A stretch of DNA of 64,000 nt, from contig NZ_JAGPNL010000008.1 of the NCBI RefSeq assembly GCF_018069565.1, positions 333,036-397,035 on the forward strand, read 5' to 3'. The notes beneath the pieces are model-generated. The model worked only from the letters and a program-made list of their open reading frames with translations. It did not search any database and was not told where the DNA came from. This DNA is from Streptomyces tagetis (lineage in GTDB: Bacteria > Actinomycetota > Actinomycetes > Streptomycetales > Streptomycetaceae). Below are positions 42,416 through 53,251 of this stretch, in pieces; within the stretch, counting starts at the first letter, position 1, and each line of letters starts with the position of its first letter. Made by a program: the position numbers and the translations under genes.

Positions 42416-44443
42416 TCAATCTTTAGTCGGATCTCCGATAGATTCGCAGGAATCCAATGCGTCTTCCCTCAGCATTCGCTCGGCGGTGGCGCGATGCAAC
42501 CCCGCCGCGGCGGGGTCGCCGAGCCGGTCGAGGGTGTCGGCGAGCCTGAGGTGCAGCGCCGCCTGCAACCGGACGTCCTCGGCCCGGCGGGCCCACTCCA
42601 CGGCCTCCTGGCAGGTACTCAGGGACTCCTCGGGGCGGCCCGCGTACTCCTGGACCCGGGCCAGTTCGCTCAGCGCCCGCGCGTGCGCGGGGACGTCGCC
42701 CGCCCTGCGGTGCCCGGCGATCGCCGCACGCCAGTTGCGCAGCGCCTCGCCGTAACGGCCGGCGTAGGTGTGGGCGGTGGCGGTCCGGCCGTAGAGACGG
42801 GCGGCGTCGGCGCCCTCGTCGCGGGCCAGCCGCTGGGCGAGGGCCCGGCCGAACCAGTCGGCGGCCCGGTCGTAGTCCCCCAGCTCCAGGTGGGCGCCGC
42901 CCACCGACTCCATCGCCCGCGCGGTCGCGTACGGGTCCTCCGCCTCGCGTCCGGCGTCCAGCGCGGCCCGGTAGCGCACCAGGGCCTCGGCGGTGCGGCC
43001 GGTACGGGCGTCCAGGTCGGCCAGGTTGAGCAGGGCCGCCGCCTTCTCGCGGGGCAGGTGGCGGCGTTCGGCCACGTCGAGGACGAGGCGGTGGATGCCG
43101 TAGAGGTCGGGGGCGGCGGCCTGGGTGCCGAAGTGGGCGACCATCGCGCGTACGAGCTGGGACATCAGCCGGCGGGCGAGGGTGTCCAGCTCCCCGTCGG
43201 CGACGGCGAGGCGGGCGGCGGCCAGCAGGGCGGGCCGGCGGGCCCGCAGCCAGTCGGCGGCGGCGCGCGGTCCGGGAAAGCGCAGGGCGCGGGGCGTGCC
43301 GAGGAGCCGTTCGCGGGCCTGCGGGCTGTCGGTCTCGGTGATGGTCCGGCAGGACTGGAGCAGCCGCACCGTCCGCTCCAGCATGCGGGCGCGGGCGAGC
43401 TGGAGTTCGGCGGGCCGCTCGTGGGCCTCGGCGCAGGCCCGCAGCAGGGGGTGCAGGCAGCCGGGCACCTCGTACTGGGGCAGCGGGGAGCCGGCCGCGC
43501 GCAGCAGGCCGAGGGTGACGAAGTCGTCCAGGGTGGTGCGGGCCACGGTGACCGAGCAGCCGGCCAGAGCGGAGGCGGTGTGCGGGTCGACCAGCCCGGC
43601 GGGGGCCAGCGAGAGCAGGCGCAGCATCCGGGCGGCGGGGGCGGGCAGGGAGGTGTGGACGAGGCGGAAGACGCGGGCGAGGGGCCCCGCTCCGGCGTCC
43701 TCGGCGTGAAGCTGCTTGGCGAGGTCGGCGACGGCGGCCTGGGGACGGGTGGCGAGCCAGCCGCCGGCCAGGGTCAGCGCGGCGGGCTGGGCCTGGCAGA
43801 TCTCGACCAGGTGCTCGGCGGCCCGGGGGTCGACGGTGACGCGGACCGAGCCGGTGTGCCGGGAGAGCAGTTCCACCGCCGACGTGGTGTCCAGTCCCCC
43901 GAGGGTGCAGGGGCGGACGTCGGCGATGCCGGTCAGCGGTCCCTCGGCGACGGCGACGACCAGGCACTCGGGGGTGTCCGGCAGGAGGGCGTCCACCTGC
44001 TCGGCGTCGGCCGCGTCGTCGAGCAGGAGCAGGGCCCGGCGGCCGGCGAGGGCGGTGCGCAGTTCCTCGGTGAGGTCGTCCTCGTCGGCGCCGGGCGGGG
44101 CGTCCAGGTCCAGTTCGGTCAGGAGGTCGCGGGCGAGCCGGGCCACGGGGACGCGGGTGCCGTCCGGTTCGCCGAGCCGGGCGCGCAGCACGCCGTCGGG
44201 GTAGCGGTCGGCGACCCGGGCGACGAGTTCGTCGGCGAGCGCGGAGCGGCCCGAGCCGGGCCGGCCCGCGATGAGCAGCACGCGCGCGCGGGGGGCCTTG
44301 CGGCCGGAGAGGGTGTCGAGTCCGGCGCGCTCGATGTCGGCGCGCAGCTCTTTCAACTCCCTGACCCGGCCGAGGAATCGACGCTTGTCCAGCGTGTCGT
44401 CCGCCAGCCGCACGCCGTCCGTGTCCACCGCCTGATCCGTCAC
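42416..44443 (-). CDS. NTPase with C-terminal TPR repeats (SARP-like, no DNA-binding domain)
   Basis: A 675-residue protein. The N-terminal NB-ARC/AAA-like domain has FLGRVRELKEL, Walker A AGRPGSGRSAL, Walker B RRALLLLDDAADAEQV and an LARV...SLPAPAARMLRLLSL segment typical of AfsR/SARP NTPases. It is followed by a helical region and at least five TPRs (AALLNLADLDARTGRTAEALVRYRAAL, ESVGGAHLELGDYDRAADWFGRAL, and so on). The SARP-type OmpR-like N-terminus is missing, so this is a stand-alone STAND-type switch. GTG 44443 has GGGAG 5 nt upstream; GTG 44461 lacks one. Confidence 0.8.
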   Translation of the reverse strand: MTDQAVDTDGVRLADDTLDKRRFLGRVRELKELRADIERAGLDTLSGRKAPRARVLLIAGRPGSGRSALADELVARVADRYPDGVLRARLGEPDGTRVPVARLARDLLTELDLDAPPGADEDDLTEELRTALAGRRALLLLDDAADAEQVDALLPDTPECLVVAVAEGPLTGIADVRPCTLGGLDTTSAVELLSRHTGSVRVTVDPRAAEHLVEICQAQPAALTLAGGWLATRPQAAVADLAKQLHAEDAGAGPLARVFRLVHTSLPAPAARMLRLLSLAPAGLVDPHTASALAGCSVTVARTTLDDFVTLGLLRAAGSPLPQYEVPGCLHPLLRACAEAHERPAELQLARARMLERTVRLLQSCRTITETDSPQARERLLGTPRALRFPGPRAAADWLRARRPALLAAARLAVADGELDTLARRLMSQLVRAMVAHFGTQAAAPDLYGIHRLVLDVAERRHLPREKAAALLNLADLDARTGRTAEALVRYRAALDAGREAEDPYATARAMESVGGAHLELGDYDRAADWFGRALAQRLARDEGADAARLYGRTATAHTYAGRYGEALRNWRAAIAGHRRAGDVPAHARALSELARVQEYAGRPEESLSTCQEAVEWARRAEDVRLQAALHLRLADTLDRLGDPAAAGLHRATAERMLREDALDSCESIGDPTKD

Positions 44444-44633
44444 GGGCACTCCCGATCCCACCGCACGCCGGCGCCCGCCGGAACTCCGGTTCGGGCGTTT
44501 CCCGAGCCTAGTTCACGCTCCGCTACCTCCCGGGCGGAGCGCGGCGGCCACATCCCTCGATCGGATCAACATATGGTCACACCGCAGGGCGTGAGGAACG
44601 CGCCGGCGGCGACCGTCCGGCGGACCGTCGGGT

Positions 44634-45260
44634 TCAGGCCACGAAGGGACGGGCCGGCCAGGGCGCGAGCGCCGGGCGCAGCGCGTCCAGCCCCTCGCCG
44701 CGTTCGGCGGCGACCAGTGCGAGCACGCCCACGACGAGGCAGTTGTTGTGCAGGTCGCCCGCGAGGACGCCCCGGACCAGCTCCGCGACCGGCACCCGGG
44801 CCACCTCCATGTCGGCCTCCTCGTGCTCGACCGCGAACCGCTCGCCCTCGGCCTCGCTCAGATCGCGGGCGAGGAAGATCCGCACGGCCTCGTCGCAGCC
44901 GCCGGGGGTGGTGTACACGTCGGTGAGGACCCGCCAGTCCCCGGCCTCGACGTGCGCCTCCTCGTACAGCTCGCGCCGGGCGGCGTGCAGCGGGTTCTCG
45001 CCCGGGACGTCGAGCAGGCCGGCCGGGATCTCCCACAGCCGCTCGCGCACGGGGTGCCGGTACTGCCGCACGACCAGCACCCGGCCCTCCTCGTCGAGGG
45101 CGAGCACGGCGACCGAGCCGGGGTGCACCTGGTAGTCGCGGGTGGCCTCGGAGCCGTCGGGCATGACCACCCGGTCCGTGCGCACGGAGGTCTTGGCGCC
45201 CCGGAAGGGGGTCGTCGTCGCCCGGATCTCCCACTCCTCGGGGGTGTCCTCGATGGTCAT
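44634..45260 (-). CDS. Nudix hydrolase, ADP-ribose pyrophosphatase type
   Basis: A 208-residue Nudix enzyme of the ADP-ribose pyrophosphatase group. It has VRQYRHPVRERLWEIPAGLLDVPGE and the box RRELYEEA; the box Gly is replaced (EEAHV). C-terminal HEEADMEV supplies the extra acidic residue. It probably splits ADP-ribose to AMP and ribose-5-phosphate. It lies 82 bp downstream of pyrG, past an imperfect terminator. Confidence 0.88.
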   Translation of the reverse strand: MTIEDTPEEWEIRATTTPFRGAKTSVRTDRVVMPDGSEATRDYQVHPGSVAVLALDEEGRVLVVRQYRHPVRERLWEIPAGLLDVPGENPLHAARRELYEEAHVEAGDWRVLTDVYTTPGGCDEAVRIFLARDLSEAEGERFAVEHEEADMEVARVPVAELVRGVLAGDLHNNCLVVGVLALVAAERGEGLDALRPALAPWPARPFVA

Positions 45261-45288
45261 GCCCTGTCCTTCCAGCGGTACGCGAAGA

Positions 45289-45325
45289 GGCCGGGCCGCG
45301 CGCCTCGCGGACGCGCGCCCCGGCC
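45289..45325 (-). terminator. Imperfect terminator of pyrG
   Basis: A 14-bp stem with one mismatch (45289-45302 with 45312-45325), 17 bp beyond the pyrG stop and just ahead of the Nudix gene; partial read-through is possible. Confidence 0.5.
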
Positions 45326-45342
45326 ACCGTACAACCGTCGTG

Positions 45343-47010
<1,668 letters not shown>

Positions 47011-47547
47011 GGCCAAGAGGGGGCTCCCGTGGTCGCGGTCTGAGGTGCGCTGTGGACGTCCTGCCCGGTCGTCCGGGTGACGCCGTCGGCGCCGTCGCTG
47101 CGGTTCCGGGGTTTGTCTCCCACCGGTCCACGGGCTACCAGCGTATCAGCGCCCGGAGGGCCCGGCTCCCGGGCTCACTCCGCGTACGCTCCGCGCACGC
47201 GCCGCCACGGACCCGCGCGGGCTCTGGGGCGTCCAACCGCCGATCACTCGTTCGGTGGACCCGGGTTGCCGAGACCGGGACACAGATCATCTGAGTGCGT
47301 CGTATCCTGCTCGGACGTTCGCTGCCGAGCAGGCCGAATACACGGCACCACCCCCCACCCTCGTCCCCACCGGAACAACAAGAGCTCGTCGGCTCGTTGA
47401 GCAACAATTGTCGTTTGGGCAGCAGTGTTTGGCTTCCGGGCCGTACGCCTGCTTTGCTTCGCCTTTCAACGACGCATGACATACCCCTTGACCGCACTAG
47501 CGACCGCCCCCCTGTGGGGTGACGTGGCCGTTCGACTGGAGTTGCAC
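47011..47547. other. Divergent intergenic region between pyrG and the GH15 gene
   Basis: 537 bp without a credible gene. It contains an inverted repeat (cctgctcgg, 47306-47314, with 47325-47333) and an AT-rich palindrome acaattgt near 47404. The plus-strand frame is open across the last 120 bp, but the GGAG at 47538-47541 points to GTG 47548 as the true start. Confidence 0.55.
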
Positions 47548-49356
47548 GTGGCCGGGCGCATCGAAGACTACGCACTCATCGGAGACATGCAGACCGCTGC
47601 CCTGGTCTGCCGGGACGGCACAGTCGACTGGCTGTGCCTGCCCCGCTTCGACTCGCATGCCATCTTCGCCGGGCTGCTGGGCACCGAGGAACACGGCTTC
47701 TGGCGGCTGGGCCCCGCCTTCGCCGCCGGCTCCCCACCCCCCGCCGCCACCCGGCGCGGCTACCGCGGCGACTCCCTGATCCTGGAATCCGAGTGGGAGA
47801 CCCCCGACGGCACGGTCCGCGTGACCGATTTCATGCCGCCCCGGGACGGCGCCCCCCAGCTCATCCGGATCGTGGAGGGAGTCTCCGGCCGGGTCCCGAT
47901 GTGCTCGGAGCTGCGGATGCGCTTCAGCTACGGCCGGGTCGTGCCCTGGGTGCGCAAGCACGAGGGCCGCACCGTGGCCGTCGCCGGCCCCGACTCCGTG
48001 TGGTTCGACACGTCCGCCGAGACCTACGGCAAGGACCTCACCACCTACGCGGACTTCACCGTGGAGGCCGGCGAGCGCCTCTCCTTCACCATCTCCTGGG
48101 AGCCCTCGCACAAGGAGCCGCCCGCGCTGCCCGAGCCGGAGCAGTCGCTGGAGGCCACCGAGGAGTTCTGGCGCGAGTGGGTCGAGCACTGTACGTACCA
48201 CGGCCCCTACCGGGAGGCCGTGATCCGCTCGCTGATCACGCTCAAGGCCCTCACCTACGCCCCCACCGGCGGCATCGTCGCCGCGCCGACCACCTCCCTG
48301 CCGGAGGACGTCGGCGGCGTCCGCAACTGGGACTACCGCTACACCTGGCTCCGTGACGCGGCCATCACCCTCTCCTCGCTGCTGCGCACCGGCTACCGCG
48401 AGGAGGCCCGCGCCTGGCGCGAGTGGCTGCTGCGCGCGGTGGCCGGCGACCCGGAGAACCTCCAGATCATGTACGGCATCGCGGGCGAGCGCGAGCTGGG
48501 CGAGGCCGAGCTGGACTGGCTCCCCGGCTACGAGGGCTCCGTCCCCGTCCGCGTCGGCAACGGCGCCGCCCACCAGCTCCAGCTCGACGTCTACGGCGAG
48601 GTCACCGAGGCCCTCCACCTGGCCCACATGACCGGCCTCGCCCGCAACGACTACGCCTCGGTGCTCCAGATCAAGCTGATCCGCTACCTGGAGGACCACT
48701 GGCAGGAGCCGGACGAGGGCATCTGGGAGGTGCGCGGCCCGCGCCGCCACTTCGTGCACTCCAAGGTGATGGTCTGGGTCGCCGTCGACCGCACCATCAA
48801 GCTCATCGAGTCCGGCGAAGCCGAAGGCCCGCTGGAGCGCTGGAAGCGGCTGCGCGACGACGTCCACCGGGACGTCTGCGAGAAGGGCTACGACAAGGAG
48901 CGCAACACCTTCACCCAGTCCTACGGCTCCAAGGAGCTGGACGCCTCCCTGCTGCTCATCCCGCAGATGGGCTTCCTGCCGCCGGACGACAAGCGCGTCA
49001 TCGGCACCATCGAGGCCATCCAGCGCGAGCTGTCCACCTCGGACGGCTTCATCCTGCGCTACCCGACCGACGGCGACGGCGAGGACGTCGGCCTGGACGG
49101 CCTCCCCGGCGACGAGGGCGCCTTCCTCGCCTGCTCGTTCTGGATGGCCGACGACCTGGCGATGATCGGCCGCGTCGACGAGGCCCGCAAGCTCTTCGAG
49201 CGGCTGCTCGCCCTCCGCAACGACCTCGGCCTGCTCGCCGAGGAGTGGGACCCGCGCCTACAGCGCCAAGTCGGCAACTTCCCGCAAGCCTTCAGCCACG
49301 TCCCCCTGATCGACACCGCCCTCCGCCTCACCGCCAGCGGAGCATACGGCGGCTGA
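47548..49356 (+). CDS. GH15 glucoamylase/trehalase-like glycosidase
   Basis: A 602-residue cytoplasmic glycoside hydrolase of family 15. The N-terminal beta-sandwich begins RIEDYALIGDMQTAALVCRDGTVDWLCLPRFDS. The (alpha/alpha)6 barrel carries GGVRNWDYRYTWLRDAAITLSSLL, the general-acid region GYEGSVPVRVGNGAAHQLQLDVYGE, and GLLAEEWDPRLQRQVGNFPQAFSHV with the catalytic base region. Actinobacterial members of this subgroup include trehalases, so trehalose is as likely as maltodextrin. GTG 47548 has GGAG 6 nt upstream. Confidence 0.9.
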   Translation: MAGRIEDYALIGDMQTAALVCRDGTVDWLCLPRFDSHAIFAGLLGTEEHGFWRLGPAFAAGSPPPAATRRGYRGDSLILESEWETPDGTVRVTDFMPPRDGAPQLIRIVEGVSGRVPMCSELRMRFSYGRVVPWVRKHEGRTVAVAGPDSVWFDTSAETYGKDLTTYADFTVEAGERLSFTISWEPSHKEPPALPEPEQSLEATEEFWREWVEHCTYHGPYREAVIRSLITLKALTYAPTGGIVAAPTTSLPEDVGGVRNWDYRYTWLRDAAITLSSLLRTGYREEARAWREWLLRAVAGDPENLQIMYGIAGERELGEAELDWLPGYEGSVPVRVGNGAAHQLQLDVYGEVTEALHLAHMTGLARNDYASVLQIKLIRYLEDHWQEPDEGIWEVRGPRRHFVHSKVMVWVAVDRTIKLIESGEAEGPLERWKRLRDDVHRDVCEKGYDKERNTFTQSYGSKELDASLLLIPQMGFLPPDDKRVIGTIEAIQRELSTSDGFILRYPTDGDGEDVGLDGLPGDEGAFLACSFWMADDLAMIGRVDEARKLFERLLALRNDLGLLAEEWDPRLQRQVGNFPQAFSHVPLIDTALRLTASGAYGG

Positions 49357-49364
49357 CCGAAGCA

Positions 49365-49386
49365 GCGCCGGGGGTGCACCCGGCGC
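49365..49386 (+). terminator. Possible terminator of the GH15 gene
   Basis: An 8-bp perfect stem (gcgccggg with cccggcgc) and 6-nt loop, 9 bp after the stop. Short, so moderate support only. Confidence 0.4.
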
Positions 49387-49502
49387 ACCGGGCGCCGGGG
49401 ACCCGGAGCACTCCCCGGCCTCCGACGTGCCCCCCGCGCGTCCCTGGTCGTCGGGGGTGTGGGCGTGTGTGCGGGGGGGGTGCTCCGAGGTAGCGTCCGG
49501 GC

Positions 49503-51137
49503 ATGGATTCCCTCCGCGCACCCCGGCCCACGGGCATCACCCTCCGGCGCGCTCTGGAGCTCCCGGCGCTGCGCGGCGGCCTGCCCGAGATCCTCGCCGG
49601 AGCCGACCGGCTGGACCGCGTCGTGCGCTGGGTCCACGCCGGTGAGGTGCCCAACATCGCCTCGCTGCTCAAGGGCGGCGAACTGCTGCTGACCACGGGC
49701 TACGGGCTCGGCACCCGCCCCGCCGAGCAGCGGGCCTTCGTCCGCACCCTGGCCGAGCGCGGCATCACGGCGCTCGTGGTGGAACTCGGCCCGCGCTTCG
49801 CCCGGCTCCCGGCGGCCCTCGTCGACACCGCCCGCTCGGCCGGGCTTCCGCTGGTCCAGTTGCACCGCGAGGTGCCCTTCGTGACCGTCACCGAGGAGAT
49901 CCACACCGAGATCGTCAACGGCCACTACGCGCTGCTCCAGCGGGCCGAGGAGGTGCACCGGCGCTGTACCGAGGCGCTGCTCGGCGGGGGCGGGGTGCCG
50001 CAGGTGCTGACCATCCTCGCCGCCTTCGCCGACAACCCGGTCTTCCTGGAGACCACCGACGGACGGCTGCTGTACGCGGCCGGCGCCGGACCCGAGGGCG
50101 CCGATCCGCTCCAGGTCTGGGAGGGGCTGCGCGGCCAGCACAAGGAGGCGGGGCCCCCGGCGGGCTCGGTCCTGGTCGACGTGCCCGGCGGCGGGCCGGG
50201 CACCGGGTCGGTGCGCGCCCGGCTGGTGCTGCTGCCGGTGCGGTCCCCGCTGGAGCCGGTGCACCGGATGGCGGCGGAGCGGACGGCGGGCATCCTCGCG
50301 GTGGTGCTGATGCAGGCCCGCCAGGAGGAGGAGCTGGCGGCGCGGGGGCGGGGCGACTTCCTCACCGACCTGGCGGAGGGCCGGGTCACCGCCGAGGACG
50401 CGCCGGCGCAGGCGCGGGTGCTCGGCTTCAAGCCGGGCTCGGGTCCGCTGCTGCCGGTGGTGATGCGGCTCGGGGACCCGTTCTCCCCGGCCGGGGGCAA
50501 CTGGGCGGTGCTGGCCCGCGCGGTCGCCGAGGAGCTGGCGTCGGTGGGCGTACCGGTGCTGCTGGGGGTGCGGCCGGTGGAGGGGCGGGTGCCGCTGCTG
50601 CTGGGCCTGCGTTCGGACACGGAGCGGGCCACGGTCGCCGACCGGGTGGCGGCGGCGCTGCGGGCGGGTGTGGAGCGGGCCAGGATGCGGCGGCCGGAGT
50701 CGCAGCCGCCGGTCGTGGTCGTCGGGGTGCCCGGCGGCTGGGCGGCGGCGTCGGCGGGGCTGCGGCACGCGGCGGAGACGGCGACCGCGGCCCAGGGGCT
50801 GGCCGACCTGCCCTGGTACGACGCCCGGCGGCTCGACATCGACCTGTTGCTGTGGCGGCTGCGCGACCATCCGGACCTGGCCGCCTTCGTCGAGCGGGCG
50901 ATCGGGCCGCTCCAGGAGCACGACCGCCGGTCCCGGCCGCCGCTGCTGCCGACGCTCCAGTCCTATCTGGCGCACGCGGGCCGCAAGGCGGAGACCGCCC
51001 GCGAACTCCACCTCAACCGGCAGACGCTCTACAACCGGCTGGCCCGCATCGGCGAGCTGCTCGGCACCGACCTGGACGATCCGCAGACCGTGCTGGCGCT
51101 GAGCCTCGCGCTGCGGGCCCGGCGCCACGTGCCCTGA
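49503..51137 (+). CDS. PucR-family transcriptional regulator
   Basis: A 544-residue regulator. The N-terminal PucR domain (RALELPALRGGLPEILAGADRLDRVVRWVHAGEVPNIASLLKGGELLLTTG) is followed by a GGDEF-like/CdaR central region. The C-terminal HTH_30 (SYLAHAGRKAETARELHLNRQTLYNRLARIGELLG) binds DNA. Relatives control purine, glutamate or GABA catabolism; no such pathway gene is adjacent, so targets are unknown. Confidence 0.9.
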   Translation: MDSLRAPRPTGITLRRALELPALRGGLPEILAGADRLDRVVRWVHAGEVPNIASLLKGGELLLTTGYGLGTRPAEQRAFVRTLAERGITALVVELGPRFARLPAALVDTARSAGLPLVQLHREVPFVTVTEEIHTEIVNGHYALLQRAEEVHRRCTEALLGGGGVPQVLTILAAFADNPVFLETTDGRLLYAAGAGPEGADPLQVWEGLRGQHKEAGPPAGSVLVDVPGGGPGTGSVRARLVLLPVRSPLEPVHRMAAERTAGILAVVLMQARQEEELAARGRGDFLTDLAEGRVTAEDAPAQARVLGFKPGSGPLLPVVMRLGDPFSPAGGNWAVLARAVAEELASVGVPVLLGVRPVEGRVPLLLGLRSDTERATVADRVAAALRAGVERARMRRPESQPPVVVVGVPGGWAAASAGLRHAAETATAAQGLADLPWYDARRLDIDLLLWRLRDHPDLAAFVERAIGPLQEHDRRSRPPLLPTLQSYLAHAGRKAETARELHLNRQTLYNRLARIGELLGTDLDDPQTVLALSLALRARRHVP

Positions 51138-51155
51138 CCCCGCGGCGCCTGGGCG

Positions 51156-52298
51156 TCACAGGAACGGCTGGGGCCGGGTCAGCTCGTCGTAGACGCTGAG
51201 GACCTGGGCGACCGTCTCGTCCTCGGTCGGCCAGGTGGCCGCCTGCCGCACGCCCCGGTCCACGAGCGCCCGGCGCCGCCCCGGGTCCGCCAGCAGCCCG
51301 GTGACGGTGGCGGCGAGCGCCTCCCCGTCCCCGCGCGGGACGAGGGCGGCGGCGTCGCCGACGATCTCCCAGATGGCCCCGGCGTCGCTGGCGACCAGCG
51401 GCACGCGCGCGTGCAGGGCCTCCTGGGCGAGCGGGGCGCGGCCCGCCTCCCGGTGGCTGGGCAGCAGCGCGAGGTCGGCGGCGGCCAGCAGGTCGGGGAT
51501 GTCGTCGCGCCGGCCGACGAGGGTGACCGGCAGTTCCTCGTCCTCGATCCGCCCTTGCAGCCCGGCGCGGAGCGGTCCCTCCCCGGCGATGACGACCAGC
51601 GGTTCCGGGTCGAGGCGGCGCCAGTGGCGGGCGGCGTCAAGCAGGACGTCGTAGCCCCGGTGTTCCTCCAGGGGGCCGGCCGCGAAGAGCAACGGGCGTC
51701 CGGTGGCCCCGAGTTCGGCGCGGACCTTGGGCCGCAGCAGGTCGGGGTCGGCCGCGTCGGCGGTGGGCCGGGGGCGGGCGGGGAGGGCGACGGGGCCGAG
51801 CCGGGCGTCCCGGGCGCCGGTGTGCCGGGCGCGGTCGACCAGCGCGGAGGTGGCGCCGAGCACCACGGAGGCCGTCCGCGTCACCCGGCGCTCCAGCAGC
51901 CGCAGCAGGTGGGCGCGGGCGCCCTCGGCGTGGGCGCGGTCGTGCCAGGTGACGACGAGCGGGGTGCTCCGCCCGCCGAGGGCCAGCACGGTACGGAAGG
52001 AGGCGTGCAGTCCGTGGGCGTGCACCAGGTCGGCGCCGGCTCCGGCCGCCCGCAGCGCGGCCAGGGCGCCGGGGTCGGTACTGCGCGGCACGGGGGCGTG
52101 GACGGCGCCGGCCCCGGTGAAGTCGTGGTTGCGCTCCGCCTCGACGGGGGCGCACACCGTGACCTTCACGCCCCGTGCGACGAGCCCCGCGGCCAGGGAG
52201 CGCACGTGCCCGGCGCTGCCGGCGTTGCCTCCGCCCAGCACCTGCACGACGTGCAGCGGCGACCGGCCGTGCGGGGAGAGGCTGCTGACGGAGGTCAC
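51156..52298 (-). CDS. Family 4 glycosyltransferase
   Basis: A 380-residue GT-B glycosyltransferase. The N-terminal Rossmann half has VVQVLGGGNAGSAGHVRSLAAGL and DLVHAHGLHASF; the C-terminal half has FAAGPLEEHRGYDVLLDAA, VIAGEGPLRAGLQ and the retaining-GT4 EX7E-like region SHREAGRAPLAQEALHARVPLVASDAG. Last gene of the tlyA-nadK-recN cluster, 186 bp after the MraY-like gene. Substrate unknown; a cell-envelope role is suggested by its neighbour. Confidence 0.87.
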   Translation of the reverse strand: MTSVSSLSPHGRSPLHVVQVLGGGNAGSAGHVRSLAAGLVARGVKVTVCAPVEAERNHDFTGAGAVHAPVPRSTDPGALAALRAAGAGADLVHAHGLHASFRTVLALGGRSTPLVVTWHDRAHAEGARAHLLRLLERRVTRTASVVLGATSALVDRARHTGARDARLGPVALPARPRPTADAADPDLLRPKVRAELGATGRPLLFAAGPLEEHRGYDVLLDAARHWRRLDPEPLVVIAGEGPLRAGLQGRIEDEELPVTLVGRRDDIPDLLAAADLALLPSHREAGRAPLAQEALHARVPLVASDAGAIWEIVGDAAALVPRGDGEALAATVTGLLADPGRRRALVDRGVRQAATWPTEDETVAQVLSVYDELTRPQPFL

Positions 52299-52484
52299 CT
52301 GACCGGGGCTCCTGGTTCGCTGTCGAACGGACTCGAAGGGCGTCCAGGGGGCGGGAGCGGAGCGGAAACGCGCGCCGTCTCCTGGTCGTCACTCCGTCAA
52401 GGATGCCAGCACGTACGGGTGTTCCGGGAACGACGAACGCTCCCAGCACGCCACCAGCGGGACAACACGACAGCACGGATTCAC

Positions 52485-53249
52485 TCACACGAGTGAACGT
52501 GCCCAGGTGCTCACCCGCTCCCCGCACACCGCGGCGGCCACCAGTGCCGCGGCGTGCGCGGCCAGAGACGCCCGGCGGCTCCCGGCGGCGACGGCGACGC
52601 CCAGGGCCGCGCCCAGCGCGTGCGCCCCGGTGTCGCCGAGCATCGTACGCCCGGCGGCGTCGCCGGGGAGGACCGCCAGAGCGGCCCCCGCCGCCGCGGA
52701 GGCGGCCCGCGCGCCGGGCCCCCCGCGCCACAGTCCCGGCGCGGCGAGCACGAGGACCGTTCCGGCGGCCCGCCCGGGGCGCACGTCGACGAGGTTGACG
52801 AAGTGCGCCGCCCCCGCGATCACGACACCCGCCAGGACCCGGTCCACCGGCCGCTCCCGCAGCGCCGCCCCGGCGGCGAGCCCGGCCGCGGAGATCCCGA
52901 ACAGCTTCACCGCCCCGCTGGTCACCTCACCCGCGCGCAGCGCCGACAGATGGGCGCGGAAGCCGCGCCGCGGGTCCCCGGCCCCCGCCACGTCGTCGTA
53001 GGCGCCCAGGGCCCCGGCGGCAAGCACCACGAGACCCGCGGCGGGACCCTCCCCGGCGGCGACCAGGGCCGCCGCGCCGGTCGCGGCGGGCCCGGTGTGG
53101 AGGCCGACGGTCCGCCCGGCGAAGTTGGTCCGCTCCCACCTCCGGCGCCCGCCCGGCTCCGTGACACGCAACGCGGCCAGCCCGGCCCGGGTGAGCGCGG
53201 CGGCCACCAGCACTCCGGCACCGGCCCGCCCGGCCCGCCCGTACGGCAC
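52485..53249 (-). CDS. MraY/WecA-like polyprenyl-phosphate sugar transferase homologue
   Basis: A 254-residue membrane protein with Ala-rich helices and the landmarks of the MraY/WecA family: LGAYDDVAG (Asp pair), NLVDVRPGRAAG (NxxD) and MLGDTGAHALG (GDxG). It is shorter than canonical MraY (about 360 residues), so it is a reduced family member, perhaps with fewer helices. GTG 53249 begins two bases after the recN stop. The exact reaction is unknown. Confidence 0.75.
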   Translation of the reverse strand: MPYGRAGRAGAGVLVAAALTRAGLAALRVTEPGGRRRWERTNFAGRTVGLHTGPAATGAAALVAAGEGPAAGLVVLAAGALGAYDDVAGAGDPRRGFRAHLSALRAGEVTSGAVKLFGISAAGLAAGAALRERPVDRVLAGVVIAGAAHFVNLVDVRPGRAAGTVLVLAAPGLWRGGPGARAASAAAGAALAVLPGDAAGRTMLGDTGAHALGAALGVAVAAGSRRASLAAHAAALVAAAVCGERVSTWARSLV

Positions 53250-53251
53250 CG

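Noticed and set aside
41201..44926. 1241-codon plus-strand open frame
   Set aside because: Antisense to ald and the NTPase/TPR gene, both of which are clear families.
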